A stretch of DNA of 64,000 nucleotides from Mansonella perstans (taxonomy: Eukaryota; Nematoda; Chromadorea; Rhabditida; Onchocercidae), in NCBI GenBank assembly GCA_037074765.1, contig JBAMDO010000571.1:496001-560000 (forward strand). Direction: 5' to 3'. The first letter of the stretch is position 1, and every line of letters begins with the position of its first letter. The position numbers were made by a program, and so were the translations under genes. Positions 11,880 through 25,427 of the stretch are shown here, piece by piece. The notes under the pieces are model-generated. The model worked only from the letters and a program-made list of their open reading frames with translations. It was not told the DNA's origin and did not search any database.

Positions 11880-12709
11880 ATGTACGTGTATGTGTATGTA
11901 TGTGTATGTGCTTATGCTTGTGCTTGGTATTGATGACGACAGTAGTTAAAAGTTAGTTTAGTCAGTAGTTCTTTCCTCTAGCCTCTTATAGCTGCTACTG
12001 CTTTTCAATTGCAAAACGGCTGTTATGGCTTGAAAGGAGGAGGCGGAGGAAGTTGAAATTTGAGAAATTTTCAGTTCCACCCACTTTTCTTGCTTTAACC
12101 TCTCTTCTTTTGCTGCCTTTTCTCTCTGAACTTGTTAAGCGCTTTTGCCAAGTACGTTATAAGCTAAAAGAAAGTTTTGTGTATATGTAAGATCAGCTCG
12201 AACTTTATATATCTTCTATATCTTATATACATACAAATTCTTTAAAATCATTTTTGAATTCTTCAACTATCTGCTAACTACTTGCTATATTATCTTCTAT
12301 CTTTGCTGTTTTCAGTGCTTCATTCTTAAAAATTTTTTAGTCAACATTTTAATGTTCTATGCTATTGCTGCTATCTTGTCTAAATCTGGATAAAATAGCA
12401 AATATTCATTTGTGAAAAAAAATTTTCTGTAAAAAAAAAAAAAAAAAAAATTATTTCTTTCGCTTCACTTTTTCCTATCTTAACAAAATTCTATTTAATC
12501 CTTCTTATATTCATCCAAATTCTCTATCTCTTTTCCTTCTCCATCTTCACAACATTCATTTTCAACTTTATTATTATTCTTCAACAAATTCTATATTACA
12601 ATACTGTTTTTACAAGTTAAACTTTTATCAAAAAAGGTTGATTTGATTTAATATTTTTGATATTTGATTGATTCGCCTGAAAAGATACAATAAATCTATT
12701 TTGCTCACT
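9043..12709. other. Intergenic region between SLIRP-B and SRF
   Basis: No gene recognised in 3.7 kb. Three loosely similar segments (about 9950-10100, 10280-10400, 10550-10660) share phrases such as TTTTGAAGTTT(C/T)GGT and ATATCATATCA, suggesting an old degenerate repeat. On the minus strand 10950-11024 reads as an acidic segment (ESDGESDDSNENDDDR) before a GT donor; an isolated exon is possible but nothing joins it. The last kilobase is presumably the SRF promoter. Confidence 0.4.
11842..11920. repeat. (TG)n / (TATG)n microsatellite
   Basis: Tract of TGTGTG passing into TATGTG, about 0.8 kb upstream of the first SRF exon. Confidence 0.9.
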
Positions 12710-15278
12710 ATGAGCATGGTCCCTGGTGAGACGTGTTTCAATTTGAATTTTACTAATCCTGGATCAAATTCTCCATGTCAATCACTACTTTTAACACCAA
12801 AAGAAATGGTATGTTTATTTCTTTCTTTTTATCCTATTCTTAAATTTATTTCAATTAATTTTCTCTTTAATTTTGATTATTCTGAAAATATCAATTTTGA
12901 GCATAAGAACTAATGGAAATGTCAAAGATTTTATTAATCATCTGATCAAAGAATTAGATTACGAAAAGAAGATGCGATTGTAATAAAGAGCTAAATTAGC
13001 CTCAGCGAGCATAAAAAACAATTACTATTATGATCAGTTTCCATCAAAAATAGCGCCAGGAGTTTGTGGTTATCAGATTTCTACCGAAAACAATTCTAAA
13101 TATCTTCCTAGTTTCTGAGATTACATCAATAACTTAGATTGAGAGAATCATTTTAGTGCATCATTCATAGTTACCATTTGCCAAAACTATATTTTCACTA
13201 AATATTTATGTGATTTACTTTTAGTTAAGCACTTTCTATAAATTAGCCTGAATTTTCAAAATTAGTAGAAATGTAGTAGAAAATTTGCTTTGCTTGATTC
13301 ATTTCCTAAGACTGGTAATTGGTGAAAATAAACGTTTCAAAAATTTTTTCCCTTTCTCAAGATACTACTACGAATTGCAGAAAACTTTCGGAATCTTTGC
13401 ATCTAAAATGTGTTATTCGTGATTATCTAAATCTAGATTGCATCTCCATAGACTTCTAGTTTTAATTTGAAATTGAACTGAGAAATTCTATAAATATTTT
13501 ACACGATAACTTTAATTGAAAAAAGTGAAAATTGGATGAAAACAATCACTGAAGATACCTTTATCTTTCCCGGCTGATAAAAGCATACAGAAATATTAAT
13601 TACTATTTATGGAAAATAATTAATAAATTGGAAATAAGCTAAATTTAATTCTAATATAATTTATAGTGGCAGTAGTGAATTTCGAAGTGTAAAGCAACGG
13701 CGTTACCATACATCAGTTTAGATTAAATTCCATTTACGTAAGAAATCACAAACTTCGATGATTCATGAGCGGAGCGAAGAGATGCAAAACAGAAAATTAT
13801 TTTCTGCTATGCAATCGCTATATGCATGAATGTTGCTCTGAGACTATAATCGAACTTGAAAAATATCTAATCCAGAATGGATTAAAAGTAATTTCTTTAG
13901 GTAGGCATCAGATAGAAGTTCGCGATGATACATATTTTTCCTCTTATCTTATTAAGGTTTCCTAATTATTCATACTAAAAATGAAAGAACGAGCACAAAA
14001 TTGAAATCACTGAATAGTAATCAAAACAAAGCTTTGTAGCTTATTAAAATCTATCAAATTTTATTTTATTTCTAAGTAATCTTTATCCTTCAACCATAAT
14101 TCATCATTTCTATTTCATTTTTTTTCTCTAATGATTTGCTGCATCTCTGATGATTGATTGAAGTTCGATTCTCCGTTCCATAGTTTCCAGCAAGTCTCCA
14201 TTGTCAGCAATTTTTTTGTCGGGTTTACCTACAAATGTCCACTATTAAAAGAAGTATTTGATTTTCTAATATAATTCGCAGAGATGATGATTTTCTCGTT
14301 CAATTTTTGAAGCGATAGGCAATACAAATTGATTTATATAAAATTATGTTTGATTCCAATATTTCGGCAACAATGTGAATAGTTACTTTTTCTGTTGCTT
14401 TAACTGTATACTGTATGACAAGTTTTGTACAATTATAAGGTGCATGAATTTTTATCGTATTTGAGGCTTTTATGGATCTATATATGCTTTAGTAAAATTA
14501 GAGTATTACATTTCGCTTAGACATTTATAATACAATTGTTAAATTATATGCTTCAAATTTAATTAATTGCAATTTTTTCTATTTTTAAAAATTATCAGAA
14601 AGTTCGAAATTTTTTTTTTTGATGAAGTGAATTCACACTACTGTCAATTCCTATCATTGCCCTTGTTTGCACCATTTTCAGTTCGGTGATTCTGATCATT
14701 TATAGCAAATTTGTTGCTGTGTTTGCCTGATATAATTAAAAATTCATAATGTTTCTTATAGTTGCGCTTGTTTTGAAAAAACTGATGCTTAACCCAAAAA
14801 TTCCTGTCTTAAAATGCGTTGATGAGAGAATTGTCAACATTGAAGAGTTTTTTCTCAATGATAGTTGTCGAATAGTTACTTCCCTCGCATCTAAGCTCGC
14901 ACATTTTTGGTAATAAAATAAATTTTAGGTCATCCATTGGAAACAAGTTATTTGCATTCAATTGTGATGATGTCAGTTTAAAACAGAAGATAGAGGCAAT
15001 GGCAACAATATAGATACAGCAAAAACATCCTTTTCAAAAAAATTAATGTTCCCAAAATGTGTGGAAAAGGACTGAACAGAAATGGAGAGGGAAAAGGAGA
15101 AGGAGGAAAGGAGGGGAAAAGAAAATGTATAACATTATTTTGGGATATTATTATGGGAAGGAAGAAAATTATATCTGTTTGCTCATTTGGTATATAAAAA
15201 AGTTCTAGCCAATCACAATCGCAATTTATTGTTGATTAGTATTGACGATGGTTATGATTTCGATGATGATGATTATGG

Positions 15279-15336
<58 letters not shown>

Positions 15337-18300
15337 ATGATAGTGATGATAGTGATGATAGTGATGATGATGATAATGATGATGATGATAATGATGATAG
15401 TGATGATGATGTTGATAATAAAAATGGCGAAGGAGATAGGAAGAGGAGAGAGAAATACTCTAAGATGAGGTTTTCTATTTGGATAGTGGAACTCGTTTCC
15501 AACCATGTGTTTTACTACGCTTTTCCCAAACAAATTATTTTTGGCCTGAATTATTTCACTAATAATCTTTATATATGAGGTTGAATAGGCATTGTATCAT
15601 GTAGAGTCACTCTTATCAAGATAAGAATAGGACCTCTGTCATTGTTGATATGCACATAATTATTTAATGATTAAATACTAGTATTTAATAGATTAAAGCT
15701 AAAGCATTATCAGTGGAGTAAAAGCCATGAAACAATGGTCTCATGGCTTGAGATAACTTGATATTGTTTTCTTGCTTATTTTTACTGCATTTATGAAATA
15801 AGTGAGATGAAAGCTTGAAAACTATTCATTTAGCAAATGTCCTTTGAGCATATTGTTCCTAACTTTTTCAAAGTTCTTGTTTCATTGGATCTCACAAGTT
15901 CGCAACTGTGAAATACAACGCTTGATTTATGAAATTTTTGGTAAAAGATTTTCTAAACGATGTATCTTAGAATTATTTGATATTTCCATTACTAGACAGC
16001 TATCATTAGTCACTAGAAAATTTTTATGGTATCACTGAAAAAAAATTCTCACTAAAACAAAAAATTAAATGAAGATGTGCTCTGCGAAACATTATAATAA
16101 TAGATCGAAACGCTATAGTAACAGATTTAAAATGATGGTAAATTTTTGCATGATGCTGTCTTATCTATTGTTTATTTGCCTTGTGAAGATACATATCTTG
16201 AAGATTCGTTTTTTGGTAGCCTTGATATAAAAATTGAAAGATCTGAAGAAAATTTGATTTGGTAGAATGAGTGAGGAATTAATTTTAAGAATGATGTTAT
16301 TCCTCAGTATCCAAGTCATATTTTATTTCTTTAACAATGATGATGATATTTTAAACAGAAATACACTAAATTACTCCTTTTATCATTCTAAGGATGAGTT
16401 AAATACTGGGAGTTACTTATGTTTACATTTTCTGAATCACAGCAATGATTTACCATTTTTATTGTCATCATATATTTAACATATTCATTGTGTGTATTCA
16501 TTTGCTATTTTTTTCTATTCATATTTGTTTGTTCCATTCAGGACTTCATATTATACCAGTGCATTGGAGATTCTTTTATTTTTGTCAGTAATCATAACTG
16601 TATCGGCTGCACTTGCAAGAAATAGCTATTAAGAACTCCTTTAATTTTGTGCATTTTTGAAACATAATACTCGAAAGTTTTACAAATCGAATAGTGCTCA
16701 TTGCAAATTTCAACAGTGAAATCAGTAAGATTCTTCCCAATAAACAGCAAGCAATCGGTCAAAAATATGCAAAGCAATTGGCAAAGATAAAGCAGAATAA
16801 AATCATTAAAAATCGTTTAAAATACCAATGATAAAAAGGAATGAGAAGTTATAGACAGCAATAAATGAAGGAAAGATGAGTTGTAGTATCTAAGGAGACT
16901 GATAGTCATTCTTTTTAAGTCTTTCTAGGAATTACCACGGTATGAGTCAATATCATGAATAAGATTAATTAAATCATATAATATTATGTTATATCATTTT
17001 GTCCATAAACTAATGTCCTTCAGTCATCAACAGAAGAAGGTGTGATGGCAGGTGAATGTGAAAGTTCGTCGCCGCAGTTGCAGCATCAGGTGAATGAAGG
17101 AACACCGACATTACCGAATGGAAAAAAAACAAAAGGTATGAATTGCAATTGTAAAAAATTTGACTACTAATTGAAATGATGTGAAATATTTAATCGTAGA
17201 ATGAATTTGGATATAATTAACCGATCACTTGATGTCAGTGATCATATTTTGTCCTATGCATGAGATGCATTTCATAATCAGGATTAAGTTATTCATTCAT
17301 TTTAAGTTCTTTGTCTTTTTAAAATAATGTTAACTTCAACTTTAGCTGCACACTATTTTCCAATATATATATTTCAATAACTTCATTTGCATTGACAGTT
17401 GCTTAGATAAAATTGCTTGTCTAATTAATTATAATTTTATTTAGCCAACAGAATTATGCAAAAAAGCTTACCGCACTCAATCGAAAAGGTTACGTGTCTG
17501 TTTGTACGTGCTTGTCTGTATATGTGTGCATGTATTTGTATGTATTGGTTGATTAAATTATGTCGTCTTTGGAGTAATTATTTCAGGTCGAGTAAAGATA
17601 AAAATGGAATATATAGGCAATAAACTTCGAAGGTACACAACATTTAGTAAAAGGAAAACTGGAATCATGAAAAAAGTTCGTATTTCACTGCTGTTATTAT
17701 TAACTTTTTTTGATTCTTCTCAAAAAAAGAAAATTTTTTCTCGCATTTTTTCTCTAAGGTTTCTTCATTTCCGATGCTTGTTAAATTAACAGCATTTCTC
17801 TGTTCAGGCCTATGAATTATCAACACTAACAGGAACTCAGGTGATGTTGCTGGTAGCATCGGAAACAGGTCACGTCTATACATTTGCTACAAAGAAGTTG
17901 CGGCCGATGATCTCTTCTGAAGCTGGAAAAACATTAATTAGGAATTGTCTTAACACTCCCGATATTGGTTTGTTTTTCCAATTTTTTTGTCATACTGTCG
18001 TTTTTTGTTCACTCTCTTTGTAATATTTGCCTAGCAGTTTGAAAGAACAAATTAATTTTAATAGTATTATTTTCTTCGAAGTTCTTTGAAGTGTAACATA
18101 AGCCAAAATAATTTAGAAATTTTAGATTTGACATTATTTTACTTTCCAAACTGTTTCAACAATTGAACTATCTCAGAAATTTTTGTGATTATTCTCAAAA
18201 TTTTGTGATTATAGTCGCAATTCATTTCCAGATGATGCAGTTGATCCAGTTGGAGCACGACAGGAATTTACATTTGAACCACAACCAAACGTTTCGAGAA

Positions 18301-21300
18301 AGCGAAAATTAAATGAGGTTTGTTCACATGTAATATGAGTTGAAATTGCGTCTAATAAATCACATGACGAACATATACCATCAATTTTTGCGCATTTGTC
18401 TATTATTTGCAAAAACTTCTCACATCTGTTGAATCTCATCAATTCAAAAAAATGCATATTTGATTCTTTTGAGCATAATTATCCATGCTTACTTTTTTTT
18501 TTTTTTTTTTTTTAAAACCATAATAGTCACTAGATAATTAGATTAGTTGTTTCTAATTAAAAAAAAAATAAACAAGATTATTGACCTCTAACCTTTGATT
18601 TTTATGAGTAAATCTTAGCAGTTTAAAAATTCTAGCACAATAATTATGATTATTATGTGAGTAGCTGAGTTTAAGTTAGATGAAACTAATCAAGCAAATG
18701 ATACCTTAGCTTTTTCTTTCTGCTAACTCTAAGTGATATTTTTTTTTTTTTTTTGTGTGAGCTTTGCCATCTCAAATAACAGCACCATATGAATTCTAGA
18801 ATTTCGGAGAAAAAATTAAAAACGCAATATTATTTTAAAATTTGTGATACGAACAGCAATGATTGCCCTTGAAAGTACGGTAAAAAGGAGTTATGTTGAA
18901 GATGCGAAATTGTTGCTGTCATCATCATCCGCAAACGGCGCGTGTATGCATGTATATATATTTAATATTTGTATGTGATGTATATATGTGTATAAGTATG
19001 CATGTGTATATGCATGTGCATATGCGTGTGCATGTGCGTGTACATGTGCGTGTGCGTATACATGTGCATGTGCGTGTATATGTGCATGTGCATATGCGTA
19101 ATTTCTACATTCTATGTTATGTCAAAATGTTGGCATTGCCATTTCATCAGCAGCCAACCAACAGCAATTCAGGATGTCACATTCCGAGGCGGACACCACC
19201 GTATAACTTACACCATATCTCAATGCATCATTATGTCCCACGTCCTTTCATGTATTCATTCCTCGCTTGCAATTCTCCTCCCCTTTCCTTTGCATTTTGA
19301 ATTTGTTCGACAAATACGGTAGTAATTTAGGTGAAAGCCTAATAGTCTATCCTTATAATCATTTGTTTACTATCCAATTAGGCTTCTCAATAGTGATGTA
19401 ATCATTGATACTAGATTCTTAAATATTTACTTTATAGATATCATTTTAAAAAAAAATGAAGGAAAAAAGAGGAAAGAAAAGATTTAAATTCTAATCACCA
19501 ATAAAAACATATTATTCTTTTTTTTTTGTTTTTTTTTTTTTTTTTTTTTTGTTTTATTTGCTGTAATCAGTCATAAGTATAATTCAGCTAAAATTTTTAG
19601 TAAATATCAATATTCATTTTTAGTTTGAAATTAAAATCATTCAACATTATGAAATTTAAAAAAAAAAAAAAAAAAATTTTTTTAATTGGACCCTTTAAAA
19701 ATTTTCTTAACATGAAGATATGACTGACGAATCCCGGAAAATGTGGAGCAAAAGGGAAGGAAACACCAACTGCCTGTTTGCTCAAAATCTATTCCTATCA
19801 AGCACTTGTACATCTCTTTCTTCATTACATCCATCATCCAAAACATACACATATACCCCTTCTAGCTAATTCACACCGACGCCAAACAAATACTATTTAA
19901 GAATTTTCACTAACTAGCTAACAAATCGTACACACACACATATATATATATATATATTTTGCTTTTAATACGGGAACTTGAGACAGGAAGAGGAAAAGGC
20001 TGAAATAGCGTCATCTTCTTGAGCTATCAAAGCCACCTACTATCATCTTTCTCTTATCATTCTAATGCATCCTTCTATCATGCCTCTATCATCCTGAAAG
20101 CAAAACTTTTCCTCATTCCATTCTCATTAAATTTCAAGAAACAATATGAATAGAGCAGGATAGAAAGGCTAAATCTCAATAGCATTTTTCATTCCCTGTG
20201 TCAAGCAAATATGTGCAATAACAACAATGCAAGCAAAAAGAATCGAATCATCATCAACTAACTCTTACGACAACAACAACACTAACAGGCAATCATAGCA
20301 TTTGCCTGCATCAGCATCTTGTAATCATTATCAGTAAAATCGTTTGTGTAATAAGATTTTAAAGGCTCCTCAGATGGTTCACAATGAATTGATGTGATTT
20401 TATGCATGTTTAGATATATATGTATGTATGTCTGTGTCTGTTATCTGTATCTGTGTATGTGTATGTGTGTGTGTGTGTGTATGTTACGTGTGATAAATAT
20501 GATAAATAAGATGGAAGAGCCTTACATCCGATTACTAAGTCGCCTATATTTGTTACATCAAAATTGCCACTATTATAATAGTGAAAAGCTAAACAGCTGC
20601 AATGAAACGACAATGATAACTGATGAGAAAAAAAAAATGAAAGCTTAAAGATATTTCATTGATAATTGATTGAAAAAAATTTAATACTCTTGCAATTAAG
20701 ACAGAAAGTTATATGATATATTTGGAAACAAGAAATTAAAAAATTTCATAAATAAAATCAAATATGAAATCATTGATTGAACATTTTTCATATTGTGCTA
20801 ATTTATCTTATTGAATATGCATGAAGATACACCACATACAGTAATTTTAAATTCATTAAATAAATTGACATAATGAAACTTTAATTTCTAAATTATGCAC
20901 TCTTCTTTACTCACATTAATTCTCTTCATATATATATATATATATGAAGTATATGTATATATATGAAGTAACGACGAGAATATGATTTTACACAACATTA
21001 TAACTAATATGACTTTTCTTTTTAAATTCTATTAATTATCTCTTTATTACTTTACTAAAGACTTATAGCTTTTCATCTTTTACTTAAAAGTATTATTACA
21101 GATACTTTCCTATTTAATATTGATGATTAAAAAACAAACATTGCTAATTTTTTCTTTTTTTTTTTTTTTTTTTTGCATAATTATCAAAATTTTGATAGAA
21201 ATTTATTTGCCAAGCAAAAAATGGTATTAATCTTTCAAATGGATGAATCTTTCATTTTATGATGTTTTATTTATAGTTAAAAATGCAGTGCTAAAAATAG

Positions 21301-24300
21301 GAATGAGTTTGTCCTGCTGGTCTATTTAATGTCATAATTAATGACACTTTTCATATTTTAATGAATTGGTTCATGTTTTTGTGTTCTCATATACACTGTT
21401 ATTATTATTGACATTTTAACAATGAAATCTGAGAAAATTTTCTCATAAATTTAGAAGCATAGATTTTGATTAATCCATCTAGTCACGCAGGAATTATGTT
21501 GAATTATTATTAACTAACAATAGTAAGATGAAAAAAATTTGAAAAATGGAAAAGAATTAATAAACTGCTTGGGCTATTTGAATGCTTATCAATGTCAGCA
21601 AATTATATTAAAATAATTTTTAGTTATGAGAATTGCTTAATTACTTACATAGTTCCAAAATTTATAATAGGAAAAATGTTTTCATTTCTTAATTTCAAAT
21701 ATAACTTTAAATCAAAGACATAAATTGAAAGTCATTAAAATTAGTAAGCTATGTATTTCAGATTAACGAGGTTATTCCAAATTCGGTACAGTTAATAAAA
21801 CTTTTGAATGTCTTTTTGGCATAGTTTGTTTTTCTATTCGGTGTACAAATTTGGAGTTTTAAGCCTGTTGAAAACTAGTCTCGGCAATAGCAGTTGCAGT
21901 AGTAGTTGCTCTTCCTGTATAGTTTTATGCAACCGAAAGTGGTGAACTTCACCAACTAACTCTCTTTTCATTGTCTTTCCCAGCTACTGTCATCAATATT
22001 ACTACTACACTAACGTTACTTCATTCTCATGTTTGTATTTGCAAAATTCTAAAAGGGACCAGCTTTTAAATGCAATGAAATAAATCAGCTAACAATTAAA
22101 ATTAATTTTCTTAGCTTTCACATTAACAAAACATCCATGTTAGTTTGAAAAATTTTATTCAATGTAAAATTTTAAATATCAATTTTTTTCTGGAAATGCA
22201 TATTAGGAAAACCTTATTGTTTAATTAGGATAATTTTTTACATTGTGATGAAAATTGATTCGTGTTTGTAGTGTCCCGAATTGCCAACAATGGTACATCC
22301 CACAATGATAGCTGCCTCACCGAATTGCAATCCAGAAGAAGCGGAAAATTCGGATGGTGGTGAATCGGAAAGCGTAGATAGTCATGACGCTGTGATGGAG
22401 GAAAGCGAAACTGACAAAGAAAAAGGTTATATTCTTTTAGTGTAGAAATAATTAGAAATAATAGATTAATTGAAATACTACTCATGGATCATTATCCTAA
22501 AGATTATTCCTTATAATTGTAGACTTTACACTTTCTAATTCCTTGAGCATCTAGTAAATAAATCTTGTATGCTCACAGAGTTGCAAACGCTATGAACATT
22601 GAATAGATGAAAGTTTAATTTATGAAGATTTTTCAACTTCGAAACTTATCTTTCATTTATATGAAAACCATAATTAATTGCTTCTGATGTGACATGAGCA
22701 ATGGAGCAACAAATAACATGTTGGCCCGTTATGGTGGTTCATCAAATGAAGTAACAGCTGTCATTCTATTTTGTTTTACCCTCCTTCTTTTCCTCGTTCA
22801 AAAGTTCATCGATGAGATCAACGGCAGTTGTTCCCTTGGATGATTTAGCTGTATGGCATATATAGAAGGGAATTTAACGGCAGTAATGCTGCGCACGATA
22901 TATACGGAAATTAAAGCTTGCAAATAGAAATGAAGGCGAGTAGGATGACGACGAAGAAGTTTACGAATTACAACATAGATGAAAGAAAAGAAAGCTGAAA
23001 TTAATTAGCGCTCTAGTAGCCACTGCTGTAACATACCTCTTTCGTTCGTTTTGTGTGATATATATATATAGATATATATATGGTGAAAAAGAGACCGAGA
23101 AGGGAAACGATCTTTAAATGGGCTACTAAGACATAAGCAGACATAAACCAAATCTGGACAGCTGCTGTTTGCAGATCAGCAAATACAACGGAAGAATAAA
23201 TAGATAAATTAAATAGGGAGTGGATAAATTGGATAAACTGATCGGCGATATTATCGCTCATCACAAATACAATTCTTTTTGATATAACAAAAGCTATAAA
23301 GAGAAGCGGGAAATCTTATCGATAAAAGTTAATAATGCATCGGTAAATTGGATGGAAGTGTTAGTTCAAACTGCATTTCAAACTGAGCTTAAAATATTAA
23401 TAAAAGTAAACTGGGTTCAAATTTTTTTTTGAATGAAAATTTCAAGTTCGAATTGGTTTATGAATGGAATTGCATTTAAAAAACTTTTTTCTCTTCAGAA
23501 TCTATTAATTAATTTATCAAATATTACCGCTAATGATAATTATTTTGTAGAGAAAGCGACTTCGCTGTCATTACAACGGACATTAAAAGAAGCACTTCGT
23601 GTAGCTGCTGCTCAACGACAGTTGCAAAGAAGCAAAGCAAAAATTAATAGCAGTAATGATGTCAGAAACTTTTTTAACAAGAATAATAATAATAACAACT
23701 GTAATGCTCATAATGGTACTATTGGTAACATTGCTACCAACACCAATGCTCAAGCTACCGCAACATTCCCGCTTCTTGCACCATTTCTGTTACCAGGTTC
23801 GTTAGTATGTCGAATTGCATTAGTATAGCAGAACATTATAACTTACTGTTTTTTTCTTTCCATATAGCTATTGATAGCATAAGTTGAATTTAACTCCTAC
23901 GGTAGTAGAAAAAATAATGAAATTAGTCGAAGTTAAAAATTTTTTAAGAATAATTCGAAATTTTGTCATCCCAATCTGATAAATAGTTTTTTAGGCTTGA
24001 ATCCGACTTCAACAGCGGGAACCAGCAACGCCATCATGTATCAGATACCTCAAGGCGTGGTTTATACAAATGACGAAGGTTAAATATAATTTGTATTTAA
24101 TAAGATTGTAAATGAATTACTTTTCTTAAAAGATTCAGAAGTGTCAGAAAGTGAATCGTTCAATACTACGTTGAGAGCTAAATTTACAAGGCAAGTTTAA
24201 CTTCAGGGGCTGAAAGTAATTCCTTGTTCGTAAATGGTAATGGCAGCAGTAACAATTCCTCAGAAAACCAACAGACTAGTCCACAATTTATGTTTCCTAT

Positions 24301-24456
24301 TAATTCGCTCACTTTGCAACAGGTATGAGTTATCTTCATTTCACATACCTATATAGATTAATATACATGCTTCTCTATTTGCAGAGTCTCTTGCAAATTA
24401 TGTCGACAGCCGCGCTAAGTGCTGCTCAATTAGAAAATAGCGAACGTTCCAGCTGA
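12710..24456 (+). CDS. unc-120: Serum response factor homologue (MADS box; UNC-120 type)
   Basis: DNA-binding transcription factor; the C. elegans orthologue UNC-120 acts in body-wall muscle. Exons: 12710-12808, 17024-17135, 17587-17675, 17808-17967, 18232-18317, 22272-22425, 23551-23796, 23995-24078, 24207-24322, 24385-24456; phases agree and give 405 residues. The MADS box is spread over exons 3-4: GRVKIKMEYIGNKLRRYTTF, SKRKTGIMKKAYELSTLTGT, VASETGHVYTFATKKLRPMI; RVKIKM and TLTGTQVMLLVASETG are SRF-class rather than MEF2-class. After it come a basic RKRKL (exon 5), an acidic Ser/Asp/Glu segment (exon 6), Asn-rich and Gln/Ala-rich regions, and TAALSAAQLE near the end. Exon 1 (begins MSMVPGETCF) is joined only by phase 0 on both sides across a 4.2 kb intron and is the least certain part; translation could instead start at the ATG in exon 2 (17045). 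Confidence 0.93.
12809..17023 (+). other. SRF intron 1, with unexplained open frames
   Basis: 4.2 kb intron. It holds a 66-codon frame at 13765-13965 (starts MSGAKRCKTENYFLLCNRYM) and a 64-codon frame at 15844-16038 with charged, Cys-containing composition, plus the GAT microsatellite. No domain is recognised in either frame, and no splice chain joins them. A nested or decayed gene is possible. Confidence 0.35.
15257..15417. repeat. (GAT)n trinucleotide microsatellite
   Basis: About 160 bp of near-perfect GAT/TGA triplets with scattered AAT and AGT variants, inside SRF intron 1. Apparent poly-Asp, poly-Met/Ile and poly-His/Ser frames here are artefacts of the repeat. Confidence 0.95.
18940..19100. 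repeat. Alternating purine-pyrimidine tract (TGTGCA-type)
   Basis: About 150 bp of strictly alternating R/Y steps mixing ATGTGT, GCATGT and GCGTGT words. Frames across it (His/Val/Met or Cys/Met repeats) are artefacts. Confidence 0.85.
20410..20482. repeat. TATG / TGTG microsatellite
   Basis: ATGTATGTATGTCTGTGTC passing into a (TG)n run inside SRF intron 5. Confidence 0.85.
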
Positions 24457-25427
24457 CCCATCTTAACAGGCAATTTTAACAGGACCGAAAATTGAAAAAG
24501 GAGAAAAAATAAATTTTGCTGGAATTATTAAAACATTGCATGGCAGTAGACAGGATAGCTTTTCAACGCAAATATCAATTTCGTTTTTTGTATGTGAATG
24601 GAATTAAGAGAAAAATAAGAAATCAGATTTAAAATTTAATTCGGAAATTATAAATGAATCAGCTTCATTAGAAAAAAAAAGTTGAATCAAATTAATCCAA
24701 AACAATAACGATGAATGCGTAACAAAATATTCGAAAATGATCGATTCTTCGTAGAAAAGAACCCAAAGATATAAAAAGTAGGAGTATTTGAGCCTTTTGC
24801 TGCAACTAGAATCCATGTTTTGTTACTTGTACACTTTTTACTATTTCGAGTTCTTTCACAAACAATCGTGATTTGTATCCAATGTATTATGATTTTGATT
24901 CTAAAATTTTTTATAAAGTCATCCATGGTAGTTCCCGGTTTCTTTATTTGTTCGTGTGCGTGTGTCATAAAAAAATGTAGTAAGTGTTAAGGCCTTCGAG
25001 TACTGCGTATAATTTATTTAACGTTGAAAATTCTTTTCATGGCAAGGGTAGTTTTGAAAGATGAAAGGGTCTGCTCCAAACTTTGTAGAAATGTAATTTG
25101 TGGTATAAATTATAAACAGCTTTCGAATAAGTACTACTTTCTTTATTCGGATGGAGAAGCAAAACTTCCCGAATTTTTTTTAGCAGAGCTCGATGGCAAG
25201 CACTAACGGTTAGCTTTTTTTCTGTACTTCGTTTTTTTTTTTTTTTGGCTGATTTTTTTGTGTAATTATTTTTATGCCTTTGTTAACAAAAACATTTTGT
25301 TGTGCACGATGTGTAGAACAGCTTGTAATACACTAGTCGAAAAATTTTTATACATTTAGCATATACCATATTAAGGTAAAATGCAACATTTTTAGAAATA
25401 ATTTATAAAATATGGAAATTTTTGAAA
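24457..25427. other. Convergent 3' region between SRF and glf-1
   Basis: About 970 bp between two stop codons facing each other; holds both 3' UTRs. A 60-codon frame at 25024-25206 (+) has no recognisable domain and is more likely UTR. Confidence 0.5.

Larger units (their letters stand above)
18318..22271 (+). other. SRF intron 5, repeat-filled
   Basis: Nearly 4 kb separating the MADS exons from the activation-domain exons. It contains poly(T) runs (18496, 18740, 19510, 21150), the alternating TG/CA tract at 18940-19100, a TATG/TGTG tract at 20410-20482 and TA repeats near 20933. No coding signal seen. Confidence 0.6.

Noticed and set aside
15187..15533. Open frames of 86-93 codons on both strands
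   Set aside because: Poly-Asp, poly-Met/Ile, poly-His and poly-Ser products come only from the GAT microsatellite.
18893..19322. 135- and 106-codon frames
   Set aside because: They run through the alternating TG/CA tract inside an SRF intron; composition reflects the repeat.
22698..22850. 50-codon frame starting MSNGATNNMLARYGG, possible extra SRF exon
   Set aside because: No acceptor gives a phase compatible with the flanking SRF exons.
25024..25206. 60-codon plus-strand frame after SRF
   Set aside because: Lies in the convergent 3' region, no domain, no separate gene signals; more likely untranslated.
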